This document shows positions 1 through 8,433 of a DNA stretch of 64,000 nucleotides, piece after piece. How positions within the stretch are numbered: position 1 is the first letter of the stretch; the number at the start of each line of letters is the position of its first letter. The notes beneath the pieces were generated by a model. That model had not been told where the DNA came from. It worked only from the letters and a program-made list of their open reading frames with translations, and searched no databases. Made by a program: the position numbers and the translations under genes. The DNA comes from Tenacibaculum pelagium (GTDB lineage: Bacteria > Bacteroidota > Bacteroidia > Flavobacteriales > Flavobacteriaceae), in assembly GCF_014062345.1 (NCBI RefSeq), contig NZ_JACGLS010000001.1:744001-808000 (forward strand), in the 5' to 3' direction.

Positions 1-725
1 TATACTTTTCAGTACCTAATTATAGTATTGACAAATTATATCCTATTATCGGAAAAAAACAAGTTGACATTAAAAATGTAATGATTCTTGGGGGAAGTAG
101 TATTGGACGAAAAACTTCAAGAAGTCTTTGTAACGATAATTTTAAGGTTAAACTTGTTGAGCGAAAAAAAGAAAAAGCTTTAAATCTTGCTGAAGATCTA
201 AGAAATACGCTAGTAATTCATGGTGATGGTCGAGATTTAGAATTATTAGAGCAAGAAAACATTCGTGAAATGGATGCTTTTGTTGCTGTTACTGGCGATT
301 CTGAAACAAACATTATGTCGTGTTTAGTGGCAAAATCTAAAGGTGTTAAAAAAACAGTAGCCTTGGTTGAGAATATGGATTATATTAACATCTCTCAAAC
401 AATAGGTATTGATACACTTATCAATAAAAAATTAATTGCCGCTAGTAATATTTTCCGCCACATCCGTAAAGGTGAAATTTTAGCGTTAGCTAACTTACAT
501 AATATTGATGCTGAAGTATTTGAATTTGAAGTGCAACCAAATGCTAAAGTAACCCAGAAACCAATTAAAGAATTACGTTTTCCAAGAGAAGCAGTTTTTG
601 GTGGAGTAATTAGAGATGAAAAACCTCTTATGTCTTTTGGTGACTTTCAATTACAAAGTGGAGACAAAGCAATTGTATTCTGCTTACCTGAAGCGATTAC
701 AACAGTAGAAGATTTATTCAACTAA
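1..725 (+). CDS. trkA: Trk potassium uptake regulatory protein TrkA, 5' truncated
   Basis: The reading frame is open to the window edge (codons from base 3), so this is the C-terminal half of a TrkA of about 450 residues. The visible part starts at the end of the first RCK half, then shows a second Rossmann NAD-binding domain with the glycine-rich turn ILGGSSIGR, an acidic strand end (HGDGRDLELLEQ) and a TrkA-C domain (VTQKPIKELRFPREAVFGG). TrkA is the cytoplasmic nucleotide-binding ring that gates the TrkH potassium channel. Its stop overlaps the trkH start by one base (TAATG), so the two are co-translated. The ATG at base 81 is internal and should not be taken as the start. Confidence 0.93.
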   Translation, partial: YFSVPNYSIDKLYPIIGKKQVDIKNVMILGGSSIGRKTSRSLCNDNFKVKLVERKKEKALNLAEDLRNTLVIHGDGRDLELLEQENIREMDAFVAVTGDSETNIMSCLVAKSKGVKKTVALVENMDYINISQTIGIDTLINKKLIAASNIFRHIRKGEILALANLHNIDAEVFEFEVQPNAKVTQKPIKELRFPREAVFGGVIRDEKPLMSFGDFQLQSGDKAIVFCLPEAITTVEDLFN

Positions 726-2224
726 TGGAAAATCTTAATTTTAAACTTATTTATCGTTTTTTAGGGGTAACTGCAATCCTTAACGGATTGTTTATGTGGT
801 TATCGCTTCCTTTTAGTTTATATTATGATGAACCTTCTAAATGGGGAATTTTAACAGCAGGAATTGTTACAGTTGCTATTGGCTTATTATTGTTTCTTTT
901 TAATAAACCTGGTAACAAAAATATTCAAAAAAAAGAAGGATATCTTATAGTTACTTTCGGATGGCTAACACTATCTATTACAGGAATGCTTCCTTACTTA
1001 CTATCAGAAAGTATACCTAGTATTACCAATGCTTTTTTTGAAACTATTTCTGGATACTCTACAACAGGATCTTCAATATTAACAGATATTGAATCCATGC
1101 CAAAAGGAATTTTATTTTGGAGAAGCGCAACTCACTGGATTGGTGGTATGGGAATCATTGTATTAACGATTGCTATTTTACCTTTATTAGGTATTGGGGG
1201 AATGCAGTTATTTATGGCCGAAGCACCAGGTCCTTCTGCAGATAAATTACACCCACGTATTACAGATACAGCAAAACGTTTGTGGTTAATTTACGTATTA
1301 TTGACTTTAGTTGAATTTTTACTTTTAAAAATAGCTGGAATGACATGGTTTGACGCTATAAATCATGCAATGGCAACTGTAAGTACTGGTGGATTTTCAA
1401 CAAAAAATGCTAGTGTTGCTCATTGGAATGGTAACCCTGTGATTCAATACATAATCATCTTTTTTATGTTTGTTGCTGGTACAAACTTCGTACTTACCTA
1501 TTTTGCTTTAAAAGGAAAAGTTAAAAAAGTAATTCAGAGTGAAGAATTTAAATATTATCTTTTTGGAACATTGGCTATATCTACAATAGTAGCTATTACT
1601 ATTATCTTTTACCAAGATCCAAATCTGCATACTTCAATAGATCACCCAATGATATGGGGTAAGACAGAGAGTGCGATTAGACATTCATTATTTTCGGTTA
1701 TATCAGTTGTTACTACAACAGGTTTTGTAACTGCTGATTTTACGATGTGGAGCTTTTTCTTAACGGCTTTATTTTTCTCTTTATTCTTCCTAGGTGGATC
1801 AGCAGGATCAACATCTGGTGGGGTAAAAATTGTACGACATATTGTAATGCTAAAAAACAGTTTTTTAGAATTTAAGAAATCATTACACCCAAATGCAATT
1901 ATCCCTGTTCGTTATGATGGAAAAGCTGTAAAACAAACCATTGTATTTAACATACTCTCCTTTTTTGTTTTATACATGTTAATATTTATCATGGGAACAG
2001 TAATCTTAGCGTTTTTAGGTTTAGATTTAACATCGGCTTTAGGAGCATGTGCTTCTTCTTTAGGGAATATTGGTCCCGCAATTGGCAGTGTAAGCCCAGT
2101 TGATAATTTCAACCACCTTTCAACTGGCGCTAAATGGTTTTGTTCATTCTTAATGTTAATAGGACGTTTAGAATTATTTACTGTCTTAATTCTTTTAACC
2201 CCTTTCTTCTGGCGTAAGAATTAA
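725..2224 (+). CDS. trkH: Trk system potassium uptake protein TrkH
   Basis: A 499-residue polytopic inner-membrane protein of normal family length. The four pore-loop repeats typical of TrkH/KtrB can be read: STTGSS, STGGFS, TTTGFVT and SLGNIGP, each with the filter glycine. GGSAGSTSGGVK, before the third-to-fourth repeat linker, matches the flexible TrkH gating region. It forms the K+ translocation subunit and pairs with the TrkA encoded immediately upstream. An ATP/NAD-gated, sodium-rich-habitat potassium importer is the expected role. The start codon shares a base with the trkA stop. Confidence 0.95.
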   Translation: MENLNFKLIYRFLGVTAILNGLFMWLSLPFSLYYDEPSKWGILTAGIVTVAIGLLLFLFNKPGNKNIQKKEGYLIVTFGWLTLSITGMLPYLLSESIPSITNAFFETISGYSTTGSSILTDIESMPKGILFWRSATHWIGGMGIIVLTIAILPLLGIGGMQLFMAEAPGPSADKLHPRITDTAKRLWLIYVLLTLVEFLLLKIAGMTWFDAINHAMATVSTGGFSTKNASVAHWNGNPVIQYIIIFFMFVAGTNFVLTYFALKGKVKKVIQSEEFKYYLFGTLAISTIVAITIIFYQDPNLHTSIDHPMIWGKTESAIRHSLFSVISVVTTTGFVTADFTMWSFFLTALFFSLFFLGGSAGSTSGGVKIVRHIVMLKNSFLEFKKSLHPNAIIPVRYDGKAVKQTIVFNILSFFVLYMLIFIMGTVILAFLGLDLTSALGACASSLGNIGPAIGSVSPVDNFNHLSTGAKWFCSFLMLIGRLELFTVLILLTPFFWRKN

Positions 2225-2262
2225 CCTTTTTTTTAAAAAGGGTTTTACCTTTTTTTTTAAGT
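2223..2262 (+). terminator. Probable terminator after trkH
   Basis: AACC-T8-A5-GGGTT forms an imperfect AT-rich hairpin and is followed by a run of nine T. It begins at the trkH stop and has no other gene to serve. Confidence 0.5.
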
Positions 2263-2296
2263 AGTTTATCTCCCTAATTTTTAAAAGCAATGGTAA

Positions 2297-2320
2297 TAAA
2301 TTTGGTTTATAATAACCAAA
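2297..2320 (+). promoter_or_regulatory. -7 box TAAATTTG and overlapping inverted repeat upstream of the collar-protein operon
   Basis: TAAATTTG (2297-2304) fits the Bacteroidota -7 consensus TAnnTTTG. No TTG is seen 19 bases upstream. Overlapping it is the exact inverted repeat TTTGGTT-N6-AACCAAA (2301-2320), placed where a repressor would cover the start site of the 2333 gene. Confidence 0.4.
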
Positions 2321-2332
2321 CTTAATTATACC

Positions 2333-2689
2333 ATGTACACATTAGTTGTTCAAAACGATTTTAAATGGAGCATAGGTGCTTCTAACGGAGTAACTATCCC
2401 AAACCAAGGTGGCTCACACACTTTCAATAATCAAGGCTCTTTATATCTTACCGTTCCTGGTATAGGTGAAATTTGTTTTATCGATTTAGGAGATAAAAAA
2501 CTAGAAGGCTACCCAATACCTAAAGAAACATGGGGTGTTTTAGTAAGAATCCATACTACGGAAGCTTACTATCGTTACGAAGGCGGAGGACAATTACACG
2601 CACTTATCGATCAATATGGATCTTTTTCTTTAAACACTACCAATGGTACAATGATACCAATATCACTGCCTGAATTAACAATTTTTTAA
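2333..2689 (+). CDS. Hypothetical protein preceding collar-domain proteins
   Basis: 118 residues with no signal peptide, membrane segment or motif that I recognise. The composition (many G, T, Y and alternating hydrophobics) suggests a small all-beta protein. It sits 25 bases upstream of a tail-collar-domain gene and is probably co-transcribed with it. Small accessory proteins next to MdpB-like collar proteins occur in other bacteria, but I cannot assign this one to a family. It could be a chaperone or partner of the collar protein; that is inference only. Confidence 0.6.
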   Translation: MYTLVVQNDFKWSIGASNGVTIPNQGGSHTFNNQGSLYLTVPGIGEICFIDLGDKKLEGYPIPKETWGVLVRIHTTEAYYRYEGGGQLHALIDQYGSFSLNTTNGTMIPISLPELTIF

Positions 2690-2714
2690 ACTAATTAAAT
2701 AAAAACTTACTATT

Positions 2715-3242
2715 ATGGAACCATTTTTAGCACAAATAATAATGTTCGGAGGCAACTTTGCACCTAGAGGATGGGCTTTTTGCGATGGACAATTACTACC
2801 TATTGCATCATATAGCGCTCTCTTCTCAATTATGGGAACTACCTATGGTGGTGATGGAAGAACAACCTTTGCATTACCCGATTTAAGAGGTAGAGCTCCT
2901 ATTCATGAAGGTCATGGACCAGGTTTACCTTCTAATTATAAAGCTGGTCAAAAAGGAGGGGTAGAGTCAGTTACTTTAAACACAACTCAAATTCCTAGTC
3001 ACTCTCATACTGCTTCAACTCATGCGACTGCTCCAGTAGGAAGAGGAGAAGGAACAACATCTCCAGTTGAAGCATATCCGGCTGAAGGAGGATCATATGC
3101 TTCTGTAAACAATGTTTTAATGGCTAATAATACTGTGACTATTGGAAATACAGGAGGAAATTTATCTCATGAAAATAGACAACCATTTTTAGTTACAAAC
3201 TATATAATTGCTTTACAAGGGATATTCCCATCTAGAAGTTAA
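2715..3242 (+). CDS. Phage tail collar domain protein (microcystin-dependent protein MdpB family), no signal peptide
   Basis: 175 residues, close to the usual COG4675/MdpB length. The collar domain signature is clear: an N-terminal EPFLAQIIMFGGNFAPRGWAFC-type segment, then CDGQLLPI, GTTYGGDGRTTFALPDLRGR and PSHSHT, with a C-terminal NYIIALQGIFPS. Such proteins form trimers in phage tail fibres, but stand-alone chromosomal copies are common and of unknown role. There are no capsid, sheath or lysis genes nearby, so this is not a prophage remnant. A paralogue with a leader peptide follows after a strong terminator; the two share long identical stretches including APVGRGEGTTSP. Confidence 0.85.
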   Translation: MEPFLAQIIMFGGNFAPRGWAFCDGQLLPIASYSALFSIMGTTYGGDGRTTFALPDLRGRAPIHEGHGPGLPSNYKAGQKGGVESVTLNTTQIPSHSHTASTHATAPVGRGEGTTSPVEAYPAEGGSYASVNNVLMANNTVTIGNTGGNLSHENRQPFLVTNYIIALQGIFPSRS

Positions 3243-3322
3243 TTTTTGTATACAAACAGTTGCTAAAATCATAAAATTATCATTTTGAGTAATTGAAGTT
3301 AAAACACTCAAAAAGCAACAGG

Positions 3323-3367
3323 AAAAATACCCTAAATAACTACAATACAATTATTTAGGGTATTTTT
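3323..3367 (+). terminator. Strong intrinsic terminator between the collar paralogues
   Basis: A perfect 17-bp stem (3323-3339 with 3351-3367) and an 11-base loop. The 3' arm ends in a run of T. It separates the 2333-3242 unit from the 3405-8433 genes. Confidence 0.9.
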
Positions 3368-3404
3368 TAGTAACTTCAACATTAACTAACTAAACTTATA
3401 AATC

Positions 3405-4001
3405 ATGAAATTAAAAACTACTCTATTAGGAGGATTATTATTAATTCTTTTATCAATTTCAGATATTTATGCACAACAAGAAGGCTTTCTCGGTGAAGTA
3501 AAGATGTTTGCAGGTAATTTTGCTCCAAGAGGTTGGGCATTCTGTGATGGACAATTATTAGCAATCTCGCAAAACACAGCTTTATTTTCTATTTTAGGGA
3601 CTACCTATGGTGGTGATGGAAGAACAACTTTTGCCTTACCAGATTTACGTGGAAGGGTATCTATTGGCCCAAGAAGAGGTCCTGGCCTAACCGATTACAG
3701 ATTAGGGCAAAAAGGAGGAATAGAAAACGTTATACTAAACATAACCCAAATACCTTCTCACAGCCATAATGCTGTTTTAAGTGCAACTGCTCCTGTAGGA
3801 AGAGGAGAAGGAACAACTTCACCGACAGGAAATTACAATGCAGATGGTGGTTCTTATGCTTCAACCAAGAATACTCAAATGGCTTCTGATGCAGTAACAA
3901 TTGGAAACACTGGAGGAAATTTATCTCATGAAAATCGACCACCTTATATAGCTATAAACTATATCATATGTACGCAAGGACTTTTTCCTAGTCGAAACTA
4001 A
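3405..4001 (+). CDS. Exported tail-collar domain (MdpB-like) protein
   Basis: 198 residues: a Sec signal peptide (MKLKTTLLGG, hydrophobic core, DIYAQ cleavage region at about 24) followed by a collar domain very close to that of its upstream paralogue (CDGQLLAIS, GTTYGGDGRTTFALPDLRGR, PSHSHN, NYIICTQGLFPSR). The leader means this copy is exported, while its neighbour appears cytoplasmic. It lies 29 bases before a T9SS-sorted protein gene, so it may act with that protein on the cell surface. The exported form argues against a phage structural role. Confidence 0.85.
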   Translation: MKLKTTLLGGLLLILLSISDIYAQQEGFLGEVKMFAGNFAPRGWAFCDGQLLAISQNTALFSILGTTYGGDGRTTFALPDLRGRVSIGPRRGPGLTDYRLGQKGGIENVILNITQIPSHSHNAVLSATAPVGRGEGTTSPTGNYNADGGSYASTKNTQMASDAVTIGNTGGNLSHENRPPYIAINYIICTQGLFPSRN

Positions 4002-4030
4002 ATATCAATTAACTTTTTAACTCAGTAACT

Positions 4031-6034
4031 ATGAGATATTTACATTTAAAACTAAATGATAAAAAACAACATTCGTTCTTTATATTAGTCTTAGTTTTTT
4101 GCTTTTACACGGCAACAACTATTGCTCAAAATTTAAACTTTACATTAGATACATCAACAGGACATGGTGATAATGAAATTACCGAAACTTTAATGAATAG
4201 TGGTGATACTTATGTTTTAACTGTTTTTCATGAAGGGGGAGCTGGTAGTAACATTCAAGATGATGCAGGGAAATTTTATTTAAGTGCTCAAGGTACAGGA
4301 GGTGACTATATCATTTCAGTTACTAAAAATGGAGCTTTAATCAACTTTACTTTAAACTCATTAGATTATGATACTATAGAAACTGGTGATGTGTCACTTC
4401 AAAATCAAAGTGGCGATGTTATAGCGTCTCAAAAAACATACGCCACAGGTTCTGGTCCTATAACTATTACCAATGCTACTAATGGAACTGGAATTAGCAG
4501 TTTTAATATCATTTCTCATAGCGCTTTTACTACTGGTGGATTTAATGATTTTGCATTTCATAATATTGATATAAATATAGTCAGTACTGTTACATGGAAT
4601 GGTTCTACTGATAATAATTGGAGTTCAATTTCAAATTGGAGTACTAATTCTATTCCTGCAGCTGGTGCAGATATAACTATTCCAAATAGTCTAACTAACT
4701 ACCCAACAATTTCATCTGCAACTACCGCTAACAGTATTACAATCCAATCTGGTGCTTCTTTAGTAGCTAACGCAGCAGTAACTGGAAGTGTTACTTACAA
4801 AAGAACATTAACTGGTAACTGGCATTTGGTTTCTTCACCTGTAAATGGTGAAACTATCCAAGATTTAATTACCAACCATACTTTTGCTATACAAGGAGGC
4901 TCTAACATTACAATGGCACCTTATAATAACGGTGGTACTGCTTGGAATTATTATACTGCCGCTTCTACTGGAAATATAACTTCTGGTTCTGGTCTTTCCG
5001 CTAAGTTAGCATCTGCTGGAGATTTCAGTTTCACAGGAACATTAAACACCAGTAACGTAACTCCTGCAATTACTCAAGGTGGCGCAAATAATTTTAATCT
5101 TGTTGGTAATCCTTTTACATCCTATATTACTCTAGGAACATTCTTTTCAAACAACACTGGAAAATTTACTGAAGATACAATATGGATGTGGAATCAAGCA
5201 ACTAATAGCTACGACCTTAAAATGTCTGGTACCGATGATGCTTTTGAAATTGCTCCTGGGCAAGGTTTCTTTGTTAGCGCAAATGCAAACACAACTATAA
5301 ACTTCAATGCTAATGATCAGAGTCATCAAACTGATACTTTTCAAAGATCTGCTAGAACTGAAATTAATTTAATAGCTAATGAAAATGGAAAATCTAAATC
5401 TACCAAAATCTATTTCATAGAAGGTACTACAAAAGGGTTTGATAATGGTTATGACGGAACTGCATTTAGTACATCAAATAAGTTCGCACTGTATTCTCAA
5501 TTAGTAACTGATAACCAAGGAAAAAACTATGCAATTCAATCATTACCTTTAAGTGATATTGAAAACATAGCTATTCCTATTGGATTAAATGCTTTAGCTG
5601 GTAAAGAAATTCAATTTTATATTTCTTCTAATAATTTACCTAATAATACTAAAGTATACCTAGAAGACAGACTTAATAACGAGCTTGTTGACATTACAGA
5701 TACAGCTCATACAATCACTTTAAAAAATGATGTTAATGGAATTGGACAATTTTATTTACGAGCAACTTCTAAAAAAATAGATGCAACTATTGCAACATCG
5801 ATTGAAGAAGTAAGTATTTATAAATCTGCACCAAATACATTATCTATAATTGGTTTACAAACTGAAAAATCCTCTTTAAAAATATACTCTTTAATGGGGC
5901 AGAAAGTTGCTGATCAAAATTTTGATTCAAATGGGTTTTCTACTGTTACGATTCCTTCATTAGCAACAGGAATCTATGTTATTGAATTGTCTTCTGAATT
6001 AGGAAAAACCAGTAGAAAAATAACTTTAGAGTAA
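4031..6034 (+). CDS. Secreted surface protein with T9SS type A C-terminal sorting domain
   Basis: 667 residues. The N-terminal signal peptide ends near IAQ (33). Residues about 34-190 are a beta-rich Gly/Asn/Thr domain of unknown family. A WNGSTDNNWSS...NW segment near 190-205 is a motif frequent in flavobacterial T9SS substrates, followed by a long beta-sandwich region. The last about 75 residues form a typical type A sorting domain (LKIYSLMGQKVADQ, GIYVIELSSELGKTSRKITL). It is therefore exported by Sec, then carried through the outer membrane by T9SS and surface-anchored or released. It is packed 29 bases after the exported collar gene and 17 bases before the 55-residue peptide gene. Confidence 0.88.
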   Translation: MRYLHLKLNDKKQHSFFILVLVFCFYTATTIAQNLNFTLDTSTGHGDNEITETLMNSGDTYVLTVFHEGGAGSNIQDDAGKFYLSAQGTGGDYIISVTKNGALINFTLNSLDYDTIETGDVSLQNQSGDVIASQKTYATGSGPITITNATNGTGISSFNIISHSAFTTGGFNDFAFHNIDINIVSTVTWNGSTDNNWSSISNWSTNSIPAAGADITIPNSLTNYPTISSATTANSITIQSGASLVANAAVTGSVTYKRTLTGNWHLVSSPVNGETIQDLITNHTFAIQGGSNITMAPYNNGGTAWNYYTAASTGNITSGSGLSAKLASAGDFSFTGTLNTSNVTPAITQGGANNFNLVGNPFTSYITLGTFFSNNTGKFTEDTIWMWNQATNSYDLKMSGTDDAFEIAPGQGFFVSANANTTINFNANDQSHQTDTFQRSARTEINLIANENGKSKSTKIYFIEGTTKGFDNGYDGTAFSTSNKFALYSQLVTDNQGKNYAIQSLPLSDIENIAIPIGLNALAGKEIQFYISSNNLPNNTKVYLEDRLNNELVDITDTAHTITLKNDVNGIGQFYLRATSKKIDATIATSIEEVSIYKSAPNTLSIIGLQTEKSSLKIYSLMGQKVADQNFDSNGFSTVTIPSLATGIYVIELSSELGKTSRKITLE

Positions 6035-6051
6035 TTTTAAATCTATACATC

Positions 6052-6219
6052 ATGAAAAAAAATACAGATAAAAAAAATAAAGAAATTTCTCGAAAAGAAG
6101 CTTTAAAGAAAATAGGAGGTTATAGTAAATATGCTGCCTTAACAGCTTTAGGAACTTACATGATCTTAAACCCTCAAAAAGCGCAAGCTCAAAGTACTCC
6201 TGAAGATCCAGGTTCATAA
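6052..6219 (+). CDS. 55-residue peptide with SRKEALKK twin-arginine-like leader; candidate modified peptide
   Basis: The ORF starts 17 bases after the T9SS protein. It has a Lys-rich start, an S-R-K-E-A-L-K-K motif resembling the Tat consensus SRRxFLK with R-K instead of R-R, a moderately hydrophobic stretch (YAALTALGTYMIL), and NPQKAQA ending in a plausible signal peptidase site. Cleavage there would leave only the nine residues QSTPEDPGS. It is followed by a 32-bp palindrome and then by an RRE/PqqD-HprK fusion and a nucleotidyltransferase. The placement suggests that this is the substrate of those enzymes. That is inference; a plain small exported protein is the alternative. Confidence 0.7.
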   Translation: MKKNTDKKNKEISRKEALKKIGGYSKYAALTALGTYMILNPQKAQAQSTPEDPGS

Positions 6220-6236
6220 AATAATATATTCAATCT

Positions 6237-6268
6237 AACAAAACCTCGATATATATCGAGGTTTTGTT
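6237..6268 (+). terminator. Perfect 32-bp palindrome between peptide gene and kinase gene
   Basis: AACAAAACCTCGATAT and its exact reverse complement abut each other, followed by ATTTTT. As RNA it folds into a stem of about 14 bp with a 4-base loop. The kinase ATG lies only 13 bases further on, so it may act as a partial terminator or RNA stabiliser that sets peptide:enzyme ratio. Confidence 0.75.
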
Positions 6269-6281
6269 ATTTTTACACGGT

Positions 6282-7388
6282 ATGCTAGTAAAACAAATCG
6301 AAAATAAATCTATTGTTTGGTTCGAAGACAATAACGAATATATTGTTGTTGAACCTTTAGTCGCTGAAATTCTTTCGTCATTAAAAAACAACGTAGAAAA
6401 GAAAGAAATCATTACCAAACTACTTAACAGTTTAAACATTCCATATAAACAAGCTGAGAGTTTAGTATCCGACATTAAAGCTTTATTAAAAACCAACGTC
6501 AAAAAAGAATCAATTAGAGTACAAATAGAGATTCCATCTAACTTTAATTTTACAAAATTTTATCAGATTAACAACTTAATTTTTCAAGTTGATTTTCAAT
6601 CTGATTATGAAATGTTTCTTGTACATCCTAAATTTTCACATTTAGAAGTTAAAACTCCAAATAACATAAATTATCACTACAAAGTTTATAGTAATAAAGA
6701 GTGCATTGGTTTTTCTGTTAATGATGTATTAATTGATACTTGGACTATAAATGATGTTCATTTTTTTCAAGGGAAATTTTCTATGAAACTAGTTGAACAC
6801 CTGCATGAAAAAGAAGAAAAAGATTGGATGGGGGTTTTTCATGCTTCTGCCATAAGTAACGGAAAAAGCTCAATATTGTTTTTAGGAGATTCCGGCAACG
6901 GAAAAAGTACTTCGCTGGCATTATTACAAGCAAATGGGTTTACTTGTTTAGCAGACGACTTTGTCCCTATTGATGTTGAAAAACAAGAAGTGTTTAGCTT
7001 TCCTTCAGCAATCTCAATTAAAAAAAACAGTTTAGAAACCTTGTTACCCATATATCCGGAATTAGCTTCTACTGCTGAATATCATTTTAAGCGATTAAAT
7101 AAAATTGTACGATATTTAAAACCTAACAACTCTGATTACACAAATCATTTACCTTGCAAAGCCTTAGTATTTATTAAATATAAAAAAGGCAGTGATATAA
7201 ATATTAAAGAAATTTCTAATATTGATGCTTTTGAGCAATTAGTGCCTGATTCTTGGCTACCCCCCATAAAAGAAAGTGCCCAAGTTTTTTTAAATTGGTT
7301 TACTAAATTACCTTGTTATCAACTGACGTATTCTAATAATGAAAAAATGATAGAATCAGTTTCTAATTTTTTTAATGATGACCTATAA
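6282..7388 (+). CDS. PqqD/RRE-like domain fused to HPr-kinase-related protein (HprK-related kinase A type)
   Basis: 368 residues from ATG 6282; an upstream in-frame TTG lies inside the palindrome and is unlikely to be used. Residues about 1-70 read as a PqqD/RiPP-recognition fold (IVWFEDNNEYIVVEPLVAEI, then helices ending SLVSDIKALL). Residues about 180-368 carry the HprK C-terminal kinase core: FHAS (187), Walker A GDSGNGKST (202-210) and ADDFVPI (225-226 acidic pair). HprK relatives with a separate PqqD protein and a nucleotidyltransferase are known as the uncharacterised HPr-rel-A system; here the two parts are one polypeptide. It overlaps the next gene by 14 bases. The substrate is probably a peptide or protein rather than HPr. 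Confidence 0.82.
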   Translation: MLVKQIENKSIVWFEDNNEYIVVEPLVAEILSSLKNNVEKKEIITKLLNSLNIPYKQAESLVSDIKALLKTNVKKESIRVQIEIPSNFNFTKFYQINNLIFQVDFQSDYEMFLVHPKFSHLEVKTPNNINYHYKVYSNKECIGFSVNDVLIDTWTINDVHFFQGKFSMKLVEHLHEKEEKDWMGVFHASAISNGKSSILFLGDSGNGKSTSLALLQANGFTCLADDFVPIDVEKQEVFSFPSAISIKKNSLETLLPIYPELASTAEYHFKRLNKIVRYLKPNNSDYTNHLPCKALVFIKYKKGSDINIKEISNIDAFEQLVPDSWLPPIKESAQVFLNWFTKLPCYQLTYSNNEKMIESVSNFFNDDL

Positions 7389-8433
7389 AGAAACCTTATT
7401 TTTTATTGGAAAATGCTTAACAATCTCTCATGAAAAAAAAAACTATGAAGAAGTTGAGTTAGAATTACAGTCAGGAAAAATTGATTGGGATCAAGTTGTA
7501 AAAGTTAGTACAGGTCAATTTGTATTTCCTGCTTTATATTGTAATTTAAAACGTATGAAGTTTTTACATTATTTACCAAAAGATTTGGTGGAATACATGG
7601 AACATATAACTAATTTAAATCGTGATCGTAATCAGCAAATTATAGAACAAGCCAAAGAGATTAATAAGTTACTATTATCAAATAACATCACTCCAATTTT
7701 CCTAAAAGGTACTGGAAATCTTCTTGAAGGATTATATGAAGATATAGCTGAACGTATGGTTGGTGATATTGATTTTTTAGTATCTGACTCTGAATTTAAG
7801 TCAACTATTTATATTCTTAAAAAATTTTATTACTCTGAATTTCACAAAAACAAACCTGACACAACTCTTACTAATAGGCACTACCCTAAAATGACTAAAG
7901 AAGGTAGAATTGCATCAATAGAAGTTCATTATAAAATGGTTAGCAACCTAAAAATAATTGATTTTAATTATGATTTTATTTTTCCTAATATTTTAAAAAA
8001 TAAACACGGAAGTTTCTTATCTCATAAAGATAACATTATTATGACTTCTATAAATAAACAATTTAATGACAATGGGCAGTTTTTAAAAAACATTAACTTA
8101 AGAAATTCTTATGATCTATTCTTATTATCAAAAAAAGAAAACACAATAGAATCTATTAAAAAACTTAAAAACCATAAAGAATTAAACTGTTTTATATATA
8201 GCTGTTATAACATATTCAATAAACCTAAATCAATTAATTTTGACAACAATGATTCAGCTAAATTATTCTACAAAAAACAAATTCACTTATTAGACAATCC
8301 TAAATCATCTTTAAAAAAAAGAATTACAAAAGATCAATTAAAATACTCACATAGGTTCAAAACACTTCTAAAAGCTTTATATAATAAAGATTATTTTAAT
8401 TATGTTCTTAACAGAATTAAATCAAAGCTTTAA
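7375..8433 (+). CDS. Nucleotidyltransferase family protein (PF14907 type) of the HprK-related cassette
   Basis: 352 residues. LFLKGTGNLLEGLYED...ERMVGDIDFLV (about residues 102-132) matches the core of the uncharacterised nucleotidyltransferase family, with the G-D-I-D-F metal-binding carboxylates of the polymerase-beta fold. The C-terminal half is helical and Lys/Asn-rich with no known domain. Translation starts inside the kinase gene (ATGATG at 7375), so the two are coupled. In the HPr-rel-A context such proteins are thought to modify a peptide or small molecule; no reaction is established. The 3' end overlaps the convergent mpl gene by 17 bases. Confidence 0.8.
   Translation: MMTYKETLFFIGKCLTISHEKKNYEEVELELQSGKIDWDQVVKVSTGQFVFPALYCNLKRMKFLHYLPKDLVEYMEHITNLNRDRNQQIIEQAKEINKLLLSNNITPIFLKGTGNLLEGLYEDIAERMVGDIDFLVSDSEFKSTIYILKKFYYSEFHKNKPDTTLTNRHYPKMTKEGRIASIEVHYKMVSNLKIIDFNYDFIFPNILKNKHGSFLSHKDNIIMTSINKQFNDNGQFLKNINLRNSYDLFLLSKKENTIESIKKLKNHKELNCFIYSCYNIFNKPKSINFDNNDSAKLFYKKQIHLLDNPKSSLKKRITKDQLKYSHRFKTLLKALYNKDYFNYVLNRIKSKL

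Noticed and set aside
2715..4001. Prophage remnant suggested by the tail-collar genes
   Set aside because: No integrase, capsid, tail or lysis genes are near, and one copy has a Sec signal peptide.
6052..6219. True Tat substrate call for the SRKEALKK peptide
   Set aside because: The motif has R-K instead of R-R and the mature tail is nine residues, so Tat export is not established; recorded only as Tat-like.
6264..6281. Upstream TTG start of the kinase fusion
   Set aside because: It falls inside the palindrome; ATG 6282 begins directly with the PqqD-like domain.
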